From the NCBI RefSeq assembly GCF_033449965.1, contig NZ_CP137761.1, forward strand, positions 372,001-436,000: a stretch of DNA of 64,000 nucleotides, read 5' to 3'. A program made the position numbers and the translations under genes. Positions within the stretch are counted from its first letter, which is position 1. Each line of letters starts with the position of its first letter. The notes beneath the pieces are model-generated. The model saw only the letters and a program-made list of their open reading frames with translations, ran no database searches and had not been told where the DNA came from. Source of the stretch: Bacillus sp. T3. GTDB taxonomy: Bacteria > Bacillota > Bacilli > Bacillales > Cytobacillaceae. This document shows, in pieces, positions 1-9,189 of the stretch.

Positions 1-878
1 GAGTGGCGATTAACAGCACGATTCCTGGCGGTTATCTCCAATTACAGGGGACGAGCATGGCTGCACCTCATGTGGCTGGAGCCTGTGCTCTTATAAAGCA
101 GGCCCACCCAGATTGGAGCCCAGAACAAATCAAGGCCTCCTTGATGAATACAGCCAAACCGATCAAAAGTCATAATGGCACACCATATAAAACATATGAG
201 CAGGGAGCAGGGAGAATTCAGCCAATCGAAGCAATAAAGGCTGAAACGCTCGTCATACCAAGTTCGCTACAGTTTGGAAAATTTAAACTAGCTGAACAGC
301 ACCATCAGCATAGAGCACTGATGACAATAAAAAATATAAGCACAAGCAAACGTGATTATTATTTTACAATACCAAAACGAATACACGGGATTGATTGGGA
401 GCTCCCGCTTTCATTCAGTCTGAAACCAAATGAAGAAAAGCAATTAACAGTGAGGATGACAATTCAACCTGAGCATTTTAAGAATAAGATTCATGATGGG
501 TACTTAGAGCTGAATGAAGGGGAGCATAAAATAAGAATTCCGTATTTATATGTGCTTGAGGAGCCAGATTATCCACGCGTGATGGGATTTGAGATGGGAA
601 TAGGTGATAAGGTGCAGACGTATCGCTATGAGGTTTATTTGCCAGGAGGAGCGGACGAATTTGGAATTGCTCTGTTCGAACCAGGATCCCACCATTTTGT
701 TGGTTTCTTGGACTGGGAACGTAATGTCGGTAAGGGTACATTGGAAAAAGAAATAAGTGAGGATAAGCTGCCAGAGGCTGGTTTGTATATTGCAAAGGTG
801 TTTGCTAAAAAAGGAGGAAAGGAGGATATGATCGAAGCGGTAGTGGAAATCATGTCGAAAAACCAAGATAAATCATAG
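1..878 (+). CDS. Subtilisin-like S8 serine protease, C-terminal part
   Basis: The reading frame is open from the window edge to a TAG at 878, so only the C-terminal ~290 residues are present. Near residue 17 is the S8 motif around the catalytic serine, GTSMAAPHVAGACAL; the Asp and His of the triad lie outside the window. After the peptidase fold ends (about residue 75) there are ~210 residues rich in beta-strand-like sequence, as in the C-terminal accessory (Fn3-like) domains of large secreted or cell-wall subtilases of Bacillaceae. The expected role is extracellular proteolysis; substrate unknown. A terminator follows at 918-960. The family is certain; the subfamily (Vpr-like or minor extracellular protease) is only a guess. 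Confidence 0.9.
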   Translation, partial: VAINSTIPGGYLQLQGTSMAAPHVAGACALIKQAHPDWSPEQIKASLMNTAKPIKSHNGTPYKTYEQGAGRIQPIEAIKAETLVIPSSLQFGKFKLAEQHHQHRALMTIKNISTSKRDYYFTIPKRIHGIDWELPLSFSLKPNEEKQLTVRMTIQPEHFKNKIHDGYLELNEGEHKIRIPYLYVLEEPDYPRVMGFEMGIGDKVQTYRYEVYLPGGADEFGIALFEPGSHHFVGFLDWERNVGKGTLEKEISEDKLPEAGLYIAKVFAKKGGKEDMIEAVVEIMSKNQDKS

Positions 879-917
879 CGCAAAAGGTTGTTTTTTCAGA
901 TAAATAAGAAAAGTCAA

Positions 918-960
918 AAAGAAAAAGTCCTAGAAACCAACATTTCAGGGCTTTTTCTTT
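918..960 (+). terminator. Rho-independent terminator after the subtilase
   Basis: A 14-bp inverted repeat (918-931 with 947-960, one G-T pair) with the arm AAAGAAAAAGTCCT; the 3' arm ends in a T-rich run. It separates the protease from the atp operon promoter region. Confidence 0.75.
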
Positions 961-1066
961 GTATAAAAACGTTAATTCAATCTGTTTTTAGAATAATTTA
1001 ATTAATCTTAAAATATGAAAATTACAAATTTCTTGTCTAAAATGTGACTTATTTCCTTTTTTTCGA

Positions 1067-1095
1067 TTGACATTGCTGGGGGGCTATTGTATGCT
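1067..1095 (+). promoter_or_regulatory. Sigma-A promoter of the atp operon
   Basis: TTGACA at 1067-1072, a 17-bp spacer, then TATGCT at 1090-1095 preceded by TG. The first gene starts at 1325, giving a leader of about 220 nt that shows no recognised RNA element. A longer in-frame extension of atpZ upstream to 1067 exists but begins inside the -35 box and is not used. Confidence 0.6.
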
Positions 1096-1324
1096 AACAA
1101 AGGGTATGGATGGTAGGGTTTACAAACAGAAAATATGGACATTTAATGTTCAATTTATTGTTATTTTGGGCAAAACTTTATACCAAACACCTAGAATTCA
1201 ACAAAAACTGCACGAAATTTCAACAATTCCATCAATAATTTTCTACAAAAAAATCAGCAACCAGAGACTCCTTAGCATGTTTCTACAAGCAAATTACCAT
1301 TCTCTTAAAGGGGAGATGTGTTTT

Positions 1325-1549
1325 ATGAGTCAAAAAAACCGTCGCCCATTCCAAGCAATGGCATTAATGTCTGGGATACTTTCATCATTAGTCGGATCGA
1401 TTCTAGTTGGAATATTTTCCGGGAGAGCCCTTGACAAGTGGGTAGGAACAGAGCCTTTGTTTCTCATTATTGGATTGATGCTCGGATTGGCTGCAGGGAT
1501 TTATGCAATGCTCCGCCTCATCAATCAATTCTTCTCAGGAGATAACTAG
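1325..1549 (+). CDS. atpZ: AtpZ/AtpI-family membrane protein
   Basis: 74 residues with a basic N-terminus (SQKNRRPF) and two hydrophobic segments (about 12-32 and 43-64), the usual AtpZ shape. The ATG at 1325 is chosen because AAAGGGGAG lies 9-17 nt upstream; the frame is open further upstream but has no better start. In alkaliphilic Bacillus, AtpZ and AtpI are reported to act together in Mg2+/Ca2+ uptake supporting ATP synthase assembly; that role is inferred here from family and position. It is first in the operon, two bases before atpI. Confidence 0.85.
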   Translation: MSQKNRRPFQAMALMSGILSSLVGSILVGIFSGRALDKWVGTEPLFLIIGLMLGLAAGIYAMLRLINQFFSGDN

Positions 1550-1551
1550 CA

Positions 1552-1926
1552 ATGTCAGAGATTAAATTAATGTTTATGCGTCAAAGGAAGTACATATTTT
1601 TTTTACTGGCATTATACAGTTTAGGCTGGGGTTTCACTACATATAAAGCTGTTTTTTTAGGCTTATTTCTTGGTACAAGCTTAAGCGTATTTAATTTGTG
1701 GTTAATGGTAAGAAAAACAGACAAGTTTGGTGACGCTGTTTTACAAGGGAAAAAGGTGCGCTCGCTCGGATCGTTTTCGCGAATGGCAACCGCAGCACTG
1801 GCTGTTATGATTGCTCTAGAATATCCTGATTCATTTCACCTTATTTCTGTAGTACTGGGACTAATGACATCCTATATTGTCATTATGATAGATTTTTTTC
1901 TTCAATCTGTTCATTCACATAAATAG
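1552..1926 (+). CDS. atpI: ATP synthase subunit I
   Basis: 124 residues with four hydrophobic stretches, typical of the AtpI/UncI assembly protein that helps build the c-ring in Na+ and H+ ATP synthases. The ribosome-binding site GGAG lies inside the end of atpZ, so the two are probably translationally coupled. It sits directly before atpB, the standard Bacillus arrangement. Confidence 0.9.
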   Translation: MSEIKLMFMRQRKYIFFLLALYSLGWGFTTYKAVFLGLFLGTSLSVFNLWLMVRKTDKFGDAVLQGKKVRSLGSFSRMATAALAVMIALEYPDSFHLISVVLGLMTSYIVIMIDFFLQSVHSHK

Positions 1927-1947
1927 CGCGGAAGAGAGGTGATACTG

Positions 1948-2659
1948 TTGCATCACGAAGCTCCTATAGTTGAATTTCTTGGTCTGAATTTTAATTTGGC
2001 CAACGTTTTGATGATTACGGTCGCGAGTGTGATAGTTTTTCTTATCGCTATCCTGTCAACTCGCAAATTGGCGATGAGACCGACCGGAATGCAAAATTTC
2101 TTTGAATGGGTAATGGATTTCGTTAAAAACATTATTGATAGCACAATGGATTGGAAAACCGGTGGTCGGTTCCACATCCTCGGCATCACAATTATGATGT
2201 ATGTGTTTGTAGCCAATATGTTAGGACTTCCATTCTCAGTTGTTATTGACGGTACGCTTTGGTGGAAATCGCCAACAGCCGATCCTGGTTGTTACCTTGA
2301 CATTGGCAACAATGGTTGTGGGATTATCTCACTTCTATGGCATTAAAATGCGAGGTACAGCGGCATACGGGAAAGAATTCCTTAAGCCGTTTGCATTTAT
2401 GTTTCCAATTAAGATAATTGAAGAGTTCGCGAATACGTTAACTCTTGGTCTGCGTCTTTACGGGAATATATATGCGGGTGAAATTTTATTAAGCTTACTA
2501 GCTGGAAGTCTTGCGACTGGTGTGGGTGGCCACATCGCGGCAATTGTTCCAATGCTTGCATGGCAAGGATTCTCAATCTTTGTCGGCGCAATCCAAGCGT
2601 TTATCTTTACCATGTTAACGATGGTTTATCTTTCTCACAAAGTGAGTAGCGACCATTAA
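1948..2659 (+). CDS. atpB: F1Fo ATP synthase subunit a (frameshifted here)
   Basis: Subunit a forms the proton half-channels beside the c-ring. The N-terminal frame reads to ...WWKSPTADP and then leaves the family; the +1 frame resumes at VVTLTLATMVVG and carries the essential-arginine helix (LGLRLYGNIYAGEILL) to the TAA at 2659. One extra G at 2287/2288 (CCTGG at 2284-2288) explains the break; removing it gives 236 residues, near the family norm. The start is TTG 1948 (MHHEAPIVEFLGL), placed by GAGAGGTGA just upstream. The gene is indispensable for the complex, so a sequence error is far more likely than a real mutation. Confidence 0.93.
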
Positions 2660-2732
2660 TATATACGGTGTTCACACACATGGACATCTTAAAAATTCTA
2701 TTTTTTCACATAATTGAAGGAGGAACTTAATA

Positions 2733-2945
2733 ATGGGTCTTTTAGCAGCAGCAATCGCAATTGGTTTAGCAGCACTAGGTGCTGGTATCGGTAACGGTCT
2801 TATCGTATCTCGTACAGTAGAAGGTATCGCTCGTCAACCGGAAGCACGTGGTATGCTTCAAACTACAATGTTCATCGGGGTAGCGTTAGTTGAAGCGATT
2901 CCTATCATCGCGGTTGTTATCGCGTTCATGGTTCAAGGTCAATAA
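2733..2945 (+). CDS. atpE: F1Fo ATP synthase subunit c
   Basis: 70-residue hairpin proteolipid. Two transmembrane helices flank the polar loop RQPEAR; the proton-carrying carboxylate is Glu54 in LVEAIPIIA. There is no Na+-binding signature, so a proton-coupled ring is expected. A strong AAGGAGGAA ribosome-binding site precedes the ATG, as expected for the most abundant subunit, and a 10-bp stem-loop follows at 2970-3007. Confidence 0.97.
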   Translation: MGLLAAAIAIGLAALGAGIGNGLIVSRTVEGIARQPEARGMLQTTMFIGVALVEAIPIIAVVIAFMVQGQ

Positions 2946-2969
2946 TTTTTACGAAAAAAGACGTTCAAT

Positions 2970-3007
2970 AATGGCGAAGCGATCATTCCATGAGAACCTT
3001 CGCCATT
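2970..3007 (+). other. Intercistronic stem-loop between atpE and atpF
   Basis: Perfect 10-bp inverted repeat AATGGCGAAG (2970-2979) / CTTCGCCATT (2998-3007) with an 18-nt loop and no following T-run. It lies in an unusually long 255-bp gap for this operon. It could stabilise or process the atpE message; the remainder of the gap (3008-3200) shows no gene. Confidence 0.5.
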
Positions 3008-3200
3008 CTCTTATGTCCATTTGACTTGTCACGTAAGCTTTAGGGTGATCTCGTCTAAGTCAATCCTTCTGTCGGTCTAAATTTTAGTACCGAAAATGCT
3101 GGAGTGACATTGAATTGATTTATTTTTGACAATAATTCGGGATTCATATACATGAACCTTACAGTTGAAAGTGAAGACTCTGGAAGGGAGTGAATCGAGG

Positions 3201-3734
3201 GTGTTAACAAGCAGTTTAGTATTAGGAGCAGCTGAAAGTGCAGCTCATGGCGGATTTAATGGTGGAGACATCATTTTCCAATTATTGATGTTTATCATCT
3301 TGTTGGCATTATTGAAGAAGTACGCATGGGGTCCGTTAATGGGCATCATGAAACAACGTGAAGACCACGTAAATGGTCAGATTGATGCAGCTGAAAAAAG
3401 CCGTGTTGAAGCAAACAAAATTTTAGAAGAGCAAAGAGCACTTTTAAAAGAAGCACGTCAAGAAGCGCATGTATTAATCGAAAATGCGAAAAAACAAGGC
3501 GATGTACAACGTGAAGAAATTATCGCAGCAGCACGCGTAGAATCAGATCGTATTAAAGAAGCAGCGAAGCTTGAAATTGAAACACAAAAAGAAAAAGCTG
3601 TTACAGCTATTCGCGAGCAAGTGGCTTCATTATCCGTATTGATTGCGTCTAAGGTTATTGAAAAAGAATTAACCGCTCAAGATCAAGAGAAATTGATCAA
3701 TGAATATATTCAAGAGGCAGGAGAAAAGCGATGA
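3201..3734 (+). CDS. atpF: F1Fo ATP synthase subunit b
   Basis: 177 residues: a short N-terminus, one membrane helix (FQLLMFIILLALLKKYAWGPLM), then a long charged coiled-coil that forms the peripheral stalk to delta and F1. The start is GTG 3201, 8 nt after AAGGGAGTGA; the upstream extension to 3165 lacks a site. It overlaps atpH by 4 bp. Confidence 0.95.
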   Translation: MLTSSLVLGAAESAAHGGFNGGDIIFQLLMFIILLALLKKYAWGPLMGIMKQREDHVNGQIDAAEKSRVEANKILEEQRALLKEARQEAHVLIENAKKQGDVQREEIIAAARVESDRIKEAAKLEIETQKEKAVTAIREQVASLSVLIASKVIEKELTAQDQEKLINEYIQEAGEKR

Positions 3735-4267
3735 GCAACTCTGCAGTAGCAAAGCGCTATGCGTTAGCTCTTTTCCAGCTTTCTAAGGAACACCAGCTTC
3801 TTGACCAGATGGAAACAGAACTTCGTGTAGTGAAAGAAGTCGTCACTAACAATCCTGGGTTAACAGCACTATTAGTATCTCCTAAGCTTTCGAAGGCGAA
3901 AAAGAAGGAGATTCTAGCAGAAGCTTTTTCATCGGCTAGTCCTTTTGTTTTAAATACGTTAAAAATTATGATTGATCGCGGTCGTGCTGATAATCTTGCA
4001 GCACTAGTAGATCAGTTTGTCGAACTTGCGAACGAAGACAGAGGCGTTGCAAGTGCTGAAGTCTACTCAACTCGTACATTAACAGCTGATGAAAGCGCTG
4101 CTTTATCATCTGTTTTTGCAAGTAAGGTTGGAAAGAAATCTCTTACTATTAATAATATCGTTGATTCCAATTTGCTCGGCGGCGTTAAGCTACGAATTGG
4201 AAACCGGATTTTCGACGGCAGCCTGCGCGGGAAACTGGAACGATTAGAACGTACATTATTAGGCTAA
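3731..4267 (+). CDS. atpH: F1Fo ATP synthase subunit delta
   Basis: 178 residues of the OSCP/delta family, with the N-terminal helical bundle (AKRYALALFQLSKE) and the C-terminal segment GGVKLRIGNRIFDGSLRGKLERL. It links the b dimer to the alpha3beta3 crown. ATGA overlap with atpF suggests coupled translation. Confidence 0.96.
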   Translation: MSNSAVAKRYALALFQLSKEHQLLDQMETELRVVKEVVTNNPGLTALLVSPKLSKAKKKEILAEAFSSASPFVLNTLKIMIDRGRADNLAALVDQFVELANEDRGVASAEVYSTRTLTADESAALSSVFASKVGKKSLTINNIVDSNLLGGVKLRIGNRIFDGSLRGKLERLERTLLG

Positions 4268-4291
4268 GATTCGTAGATAGGGGTGAAACTC

Positions 4292-5800
4292 ATGAGCATC
4301 AAAGCTGAAGAAATTAGTGCGCTGATAAAAAAGCAAATTGAAAACTATCAGTCGGAAATTCAAGTGAGTGATGTAGGTACGGTTATCTCTGTAGGTGACG
4401 GTATCGCTCGTGCTCATGGCCTCGACAATGTCATGGCTGGAGAACTTGTTGAATTTTCAAACGGCGTTATGGGTATGGCACAAAACCTTGAAGAAAATAA
4501 CGTCGGTATTATCATCCTTGGACCTTTCACTGAAATCCGTGAAGGTGACGAGGTTCGTCGTACAGGCCGTATCATGGAGGTTCCAGTTGGTCCTGAGTTA
4601 ATCGGACGTGTTGTGAACCCACTTGGACAACCTGTAGATGGTATGGGTCCAATTAATACTACTAAAACTCGTCCTATCGAGTATAATGCTCCAGGAGTAA
4701 TGGCTCGTAAGTCCGTTCATGAACCACTTCAAACTGGTATCAAAGCGATTGACGCTCTTGTACCAATCGGACGTGGACAACGTGAGTTGATTATCGGTGA
4801 CCGTCAAACTGGTAAAACATCTGTTGCAATCGATACAATCTTGAACCAAAAAGGTCAAGACATGATTTGTATCTATGTTGCAATTGGACAAAAAGAGTCA
4901 ACTGTTCGTAACGCAGTTGAAACTCTTCGTAAGCATGGCGCATTAGATTACTCAATCGTCGTAACAGCGTCAGCTTCTCAACCAGCTCCATTACTATACC
5001 TAGCTCCTTATGCTGGTGTATCAATGGCTGAAGATTTCATGTATGATGGCAAGCACGTATTGGTTGTTTATGATGACCTTTCTAAGCAAGCTAGCGCATA
5101 TCGTGAACTTTCATTATTATTACGTCGTCCTCCAGGTCGTGAAGCGTATCCAGGGGATGTATTCTACCTACACAGCCGTCTTTTAGAGCGTGCTGCTAAA
5201 TTAAGTGATGCACTAGGTAAGGGTTCAATCACTGCCCTTCCATTCATCGAAACACAAGCTGGTGACGTTTCTGCGTACATTCCAACAAACGTTATCTCGA
5301 TCACTGATGGACAAATCTTCTTACAATCAGACTTGTTCTTCTCAGGTGTTCGTCCAGCAATCAACGCTGGTCTTTCCGTATCTCGTGTAGGAGGATCTGC
5401 GCAAATTAAAGCAATGAAGAAGGTTTCTGGTACACTACGTCTTGACCTTGCGTCATACCGTGAACTAGAAGCATTCGCTCAGTTCGGTTCTGACCTTGAT
5501 AAAGCGACTCAAGCGAAATTAAACCGCGGTGCTCGTACAGTTGAGGTATTAAAACAGGATCTAAACAAGCCACTACCTGTTGAGAAACAAGTAGCGATTC
5601 TTTATGCATTAACGAAAGGCTTCTTGGATGATATTCCATTACAAGATATCCGCCGCTTTGAAGCTGAATTCCATACTTGGTTAGACCATAACCGCAAAGA
5701 ATTGTTAGATCATATCGTTCAAACAAAAGAACTTCCTGCTGATAGCGATATGGCTGCTGCGATCAACGAATTCAAGAAAACATTCGCAGTATCCGAGTAA
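4292..5800 (+). CDS. atpA: F1Fo ATP synthase subunit alpha
   Basis: 502 residues, the same as the B. subtilis protein. P-loop GDRQTGKTS near residue 169; non-catalytic nucleotide-binding subunit of F1, with the family signature PAINAGLSVSRVG. The ATG at 4292 follows AGGGGTGA; a GTG at 4283 lies inside that site and is rejected. Confidence 0.98.
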   Translation: MSIKAEEISALIKKQIENYQSEIQVSDVGTVISVGDGIARAHGLDNVMAGELVEFSNGVMGMAQNLEENNVGIIILGPFTEIREGDEVRRTGRIMEVPVGPELIGRVVNPLGQPVDGMGPINTTKTRPIEYNAPGVMARKSVHEPLQTGIKAIDALVPIGRGQRELIIGDRQTGKTSVAIDTILNQKGQDMICIYVAIGQKESTVRNAVETLRKHGALDYSIVVTASASQPAPLLYLAPYAGVSMAEDFMYDGKHVLVVYDDLSKQASAYRELSLLLRRPPGREAYPGDVFYLHSRLLERAAKLSDALGKGSITALPFIETQAGDVSAYIPTNVISITDGQIFLQSDLFFSGVRPAINAGLSVSRVGGSAQIKAMKKVSGTLRLDLASYRELEAFAQFGSDLDKATQAKLNRGARTVEVLKQDLNKPLPVEKQVAILYALTKGFLDDIPLQDIRRFEAEFHTWLDHNRKELLDHIVQTKELPADSDMAAAINEFKKTFAVSE

Positions 5801-5830
5801 TTTAATTACGATTTAACAATATAAAGGCAA

Positions 5831-5855
5831 AAGCGTCTTTTCTAAAAAGGCGCTT
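5831..5855 (+). other. Intercistronic hairpin between atpA and atpG
   Basis: AAGCGTCTTTT (5831-5841) pairs with AAAAGGCGCTT just downstream, with a 3-4 nt loop. No T-run follows, so a processing or stability role is more likely than termination. Confidence 0.4.
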
Positions 5856-5893
5856 CTAGCCTTGAAATCTTTGTAAAAGGGTGGTGAGAACCT

Positions 5894-6751
5894 GTGGCAT
5901 CTTTACGTGATATAAAATCAAAGATTACTTCTACGAAAAAGACGAGTCAAATTACCAAAGCGATGGAAATGGTCTATTCAGCTAAATGGAATAAGGGCGT
6001 AGGGAATGCAAAAGCATTTGTTCCTTATATGGAGAAAATCCAAGAGGTAACAGCATCGATTGCGATCGGTAGCAAAGATGCAAACCATCCAATGCTCGTA
6101 TCCCGTCCAGTTAAAAAGACAGGATATATTGTATTTACTTCAGACCGTGGCTTGTGTGGAGGCTATAACTCCAACGTGCTTCGTGCTGTATACCAAACCA
6201 TCCAGGAACGTCATAAATCGACCGATGAATACGCCATCGTTGCAATCGGAAGAATGGGACGTGACTTTTTCGTAAAGCGCGGTATGCCAGTTATCCTTGA
6301 TATTATAGGTGTATCTGACCTACCGACTTTTGAAGATATCAGAGACATTGCAAACAAATCAGTCGGAATGTACTCAGACGGTACATTTGATGAATTATAT
6401 GTCTACTATACCCATTATCTAAGCGCAATTTCTCAAGAAGTAACGACTAAGAAGCTATTACCGTTAACGGATATTACAACTTCTTCCAAACTTGCTTCCT
6501 ACGAATTTGAGCCATCAGCTGAAGAAATATTGGACGTTCTCTTGCCTCAATATGCTGAAAGCTTAATATATGGTTCGCTATTAGACAGTAAAGCTAGTGA
6601 ATCTGCCGCAAGGATGACAGCGATGAAGAATGCGACTGATAATGCGAAAGAGCTTATCAACTCGTATACTCTTATCTTTAACCGTGCCCGTCAGGCTGCG
6701 ATTACGCAAGAAATCACTGAAATCGTCGGCGGTGCAGCAGCACTAGAATAG
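5894..6751 (+). CDS. atpG: F1Fo ATP synthase subunit gamma
   Basis: 285 residues. The N-terminal helix (SLRDIKSKITSTKKTSQITKAMEMV) and C-terminal helix (RQAAITQEITEIVGGAAAL) form the rotor shaft coiled coil. GTG start 5894, 6 nt after GGGTGGTGA. An imperfect hairpin (TTAGGCT 6765-6771 / AGCCTAA 6799-6805) sits in the gap before atpD. Confidence 0.97.
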   Translation: MASLRDIKSKITSTKKTSQITKAMEMVYSAKWNKGVGNAKAFVPYMEKIQEVTASIAIGSKDANHPMLVSRPVKKTGYIVFTSDRGLCGGYNSNVLRAVYQTIQERHKSTDEYAIVAIGRMGRDFFVKRGMPVILDIIGVSDLPTFEDIRDIANKSVGMYSDGTFDELYVYYTHYLSAISQEVTTKKLLPLTDITTSSKLASYEFEPSAEEILDVLLPQYAESLIYGSLLDSKASESAARMTAMKNATDNAKELINSYTLIFNRARQAAITQEITEIVGGAAALE

Positions 6752-6915
6752 AAACAATAGTCGTTTAGGCTACATTCTTTTTTTGAAAAAATAAAGACAG
6801 CCTAAGCATTTAAACTAAATTTTTCTGAGGGGCATGTGATGAGGCCCCTTATCCATAAAAGGCATGAGTCCAACTTGGCTCATTTTGTTTTAAGAGTATG
6901 TTAGGAGGGAAAACG

Positions 6916-8337
6916 ATGAACAAAGGACGCGTTCTTCAAATTATGGGTCCGGTTGTTGACGTAAAGTTCGAAAGCGGTCAACTTCCTGAGATCTATAATG
7001 CGTTGACAATCAATAATCAAGCGCGTAGCGAATCTGAAGTTGCCATCAACTTAACCCTTGAAGTTGCCATCCATTTAGGTGATGATACAGTTCGTACAAT
7101 CGCCATGTCTTCCACAGATGGTTTAACACGTGGTATTGAGGTAGTTGACACTGGTGCTCCAATCTCTGTACCAGTTGGGAATGTTACACTTGGACGTGTA
7201 TTTAACGTTTTAGGTGAATCAATTGACTTGGCTGAGGGAATTCCAACAGAAGCTCGCCGCGATTCAATTCATAGAGAAGCTCCAACTTTTGAACAGCTTT
7301 CTACTGAAGTTGAAATCCTTGAAACTGGTATTAAAGTAGTAGACTTACTTGCTCCTTATATTAAGGGTGGTAAGATCGGTCTATTCGGTGGTGCCGGTGT
7401 AGGTAAAACGGTATTAATCCAGGAATTAATCAATAACATCGCACAAGAGCACAGTGGTATCTCTGTATTCGCTGGTGTTGGTGAGCGTACTCGTGAAGGA
7501 AATGACCTTTACCACGAGATGACTGATTCAGGCGTTATCAAGCAAACAGCGATGGTATTCGGACAAATGAACGAGCCACCAGGAGCACGTATGCGTGTTG
7601 CCCTTACTGGTTTGACAATGGCTGAATATTTCCGTGATGAGCAAGGACAAGACGTGTTGTTCTTCATGGATAACATCTTCCGTTTCACTCAAGCAGGTTC
7701 TGAGGTTTCTGCGCTATTAGGCCGTATGCCTTCTGCCGTTGGTTACCAACCAACTCTTGCAACTGAAATGGGTAAATTACAAGAACGTATCACTTCTACT
7801 AACGTAGGATCTGTTACTTCAATTCAAGCGATTTACGTACCAGCCGATGACTACACTGACCCGGCTTCGGCTACTACATTCGCTCACTTAGATGCAACAA
7901 CAAACCTTGAGCGTAAGCTTTCTGAAATGGGTATCTACCCTGCGGTGGATCCACTTGCTTCAACTTCTCGTGCATTGTCACCTGAAATCGTTGGAGAAGA
8001 GCATTACGAAGTGGCTCGTCAAGTACAACAAACTTTACAGCGTTACCGTGAATTACAAGATATCATCGCCATCCTTGGTATGGACGAATTATCTGATGAG
8101 GATAAACTAGTTGTACTTCGTGCTCGTCGTGTTCAATTCTTCTTATCTCAAAACTTCCACGTGGCTGAACAGTTCACTGGACAAGCAGGTTCTTATGTTC
8201 CTGTTAAAGAAACGGTTAAAGGATTCAAGGAAATCCTAGAAGGTAAATATGACCACCTTCCAGAAGATGCATTCCGTCTTGTTGGCCGCATTGAAGAAGT
8301 CGTTGAGTCAGCTAAAAAGATGGGTGTAGAGGTCTAA
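6916..8337 (+). CDS. atpD: F1Fo ATP synthase subunit beta
   Basis: 473 residues, catalytic subunit. Walker A GGAGVGKTVL, the catalytic glutamate in GVGERTREG, Walker B VLFFMDNI, and the DELSDEDK C-terminal loop are all present. The ATG at 6916 follows AGGAGGGA at ideal spacing. Codon use is the highly expressed type seen in atpA. Confidence 0.98.
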   Translation: MNKGRVLQIMGPVVDVKFESGQLPEIYNALTINNQARSESEVAINLTLEVAIHLGDDTVRTIAMSSTDGLTRGIEVVDTGAPISVPVGNVTLGRVFNVLGESIDLAEGIPTEARRDSIHREAPTFEQLSTEVEILETGIKVVDLLAPYIKGGKIGLFGGAGVGKTVLIQELINNIAQEHSGISVFAGVGERTREGNDLYHEMTDSGVIKQTAMVFGQMNEPPGARMRVALTGLTMAEYFRDEQGQDVLFFMDNIFRFTQAGSEVSALLGRMPSAVGYQPTLATEMGKLQERITSTNVGSVTSIQAIYVPADDYTDPASATTFAHLDATTNLERKLSEMGIYPAVDPLASTSRALSPEIVGEEHYEVARQVQQTLQRYRELQDIIAILGMDELSDEDKLVVLRARRVQFFLSQNFHVAEQFTGQAGSYVPVKETVKGFKEILEGKYDHLPEDAFRLVGRIEEVVESAKKMGVEV

Positions 8338-8359
8338 TTTCGGTCCAGGAGGGTAAAAA

Positions 8360-8767
8360 ATGAAGACGATCAAAGTCAATGTTGTTACTCCTGATGGCCC
8401 GGTGTACGAAAAGGATGTTGAAATGGTTAGTTCAAAGGCGAAAGCCGGCGAACTAGGTATTTTACCAGGACATATTCCTATGGTTGCTCCGTTAGAAATT
8501 GCAGCCCTTCGTTTAAAAACAGAGGGTAAAACAGAATTTGTGGCCGTTAACGGTGGATTCCTAGAAGTGCGCCCAGACCAAGTAACTGTTCTAGCGCAGT
8601 CTGCGGAAAAAGCTGAAGACATCGATGTCGAACGTGCCCTTCGTGCAAAAGAACGTGCAGAGCAGCGTTTACGCGATCAGAAACAAGAATCAAATGATTT
8701 CCGTCGCGCTGAGCTTGCACTTAAGCGTGCCATCAACCGTATCACTGTTGCACAAGGTAAATTTTAA
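8360..8767 (+). CDS. atpC: F1Fo ATP synthase subunit epsilon
   Basis: 135 residues: an N-terminal beta-sandwich (VNVVTPDGPVYEKDVEMV, GELGILPGHIPMVAPL) and a C-terminal two-helix hairpin (RALRAKERAEQRL). It binds the rotor and inhibits ATP hydrolysis. Last gene of the atp operon. Confidence 0.97.
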   Translation: MKTIKVNVVTPDGPVYEKDVEMVSSKAKAGELGILPGHIPMVAPLEIAALRLKTEGKTEFVAVNGGFLEVRPDQVTVLAQSAEKAEDIDVERALRAKERAEQRLRDQKQESNDFRRAELALKRAINRITVAQGKF

Positions 8768-8779
8768 GAGTATTAAACC

Positions 8780-8818
8780 AAAACACTCCCCGAGCGAGCT
8801 CTCGAGGAGTGTTTTTTT
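8780..8818 (+). terminator. Rho-independent terminator of the atp operon
   Basis: Stem AAACACTCC (8781-8789) / GGAGTGTTT (8806-8814), extended by CGAG/CTCG pairs, followed by seven T. Confidence 0.9.
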
Positions 8819-8837
8819 GTGGGGTTAAATAAGTAAT

Positions 8838-8946
8838 GTCCGCTAAGGTTAGTGGAGCGGACAAAAGCAGAGGGGGAAGCATCCGAAAAGTCCGCAAGAG
8901 CAGCTGTAGCGGACAAAATAGAAGAGAAAACAGCAAAAGTGTCCGC
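8838..8946 (+). repeat. GTCCGC/GCGGAC phased array, 51-52 bp period
   Basis: GTCCGC occurs at 8838, 8890 and 8941 and its complement GCGGAC at 8857 and 8909, so the direct period is 52, 51 and 52 bp with a constant 19-bp offset between the two orientations. The flanking bases are purine-rich and only loosely conserved. It occupies the atpC-nuoA gap just after the terminator. The open frames across it have no family resemblance and are treated as spurious. Confidence 0.7.
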
Positions 8947-9101
8947 AAGAACAGCCAAACCTAGCTTCATCATACTAAAGCTAATCAAAAATTCCTTCTA
9001 TTGAGAAATTTTGAATAAAAAGACCAAAAATGGTTAACAACTCCACAAAAAATGTTATGATGTACCATGAAAAGCAATTGTCAATTTTAGTTAGCGTTTA
9101 A

Positions 9102-9130
9102 TCGACACAAAATTGTAACAGTGATATAAT
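9102..9130 (+). promoter_or_regulatory. Sigma-A promoter of the nuo operon
   Basis: TCGACA at 9102-9107, a 17-bp spacer and a perfect extended -10 (TGATATAAT, box at 9125-9130). nuoA starts about 55 bp further on. Confidence 0.75.
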
Positions 9131-9189
9131 GTTATCGGTTACAAAAAAAGAAAAAAGTATGAAAATTTTATGACATAGGAGGTATGGAC

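Noticed and set aside
1067..1324. N-terminal extension of atpZ to position 1067
   Set aside because: The start would lie on the -35 box; AAAGGGGAG supports ATG 1325 and the protein then has family length.
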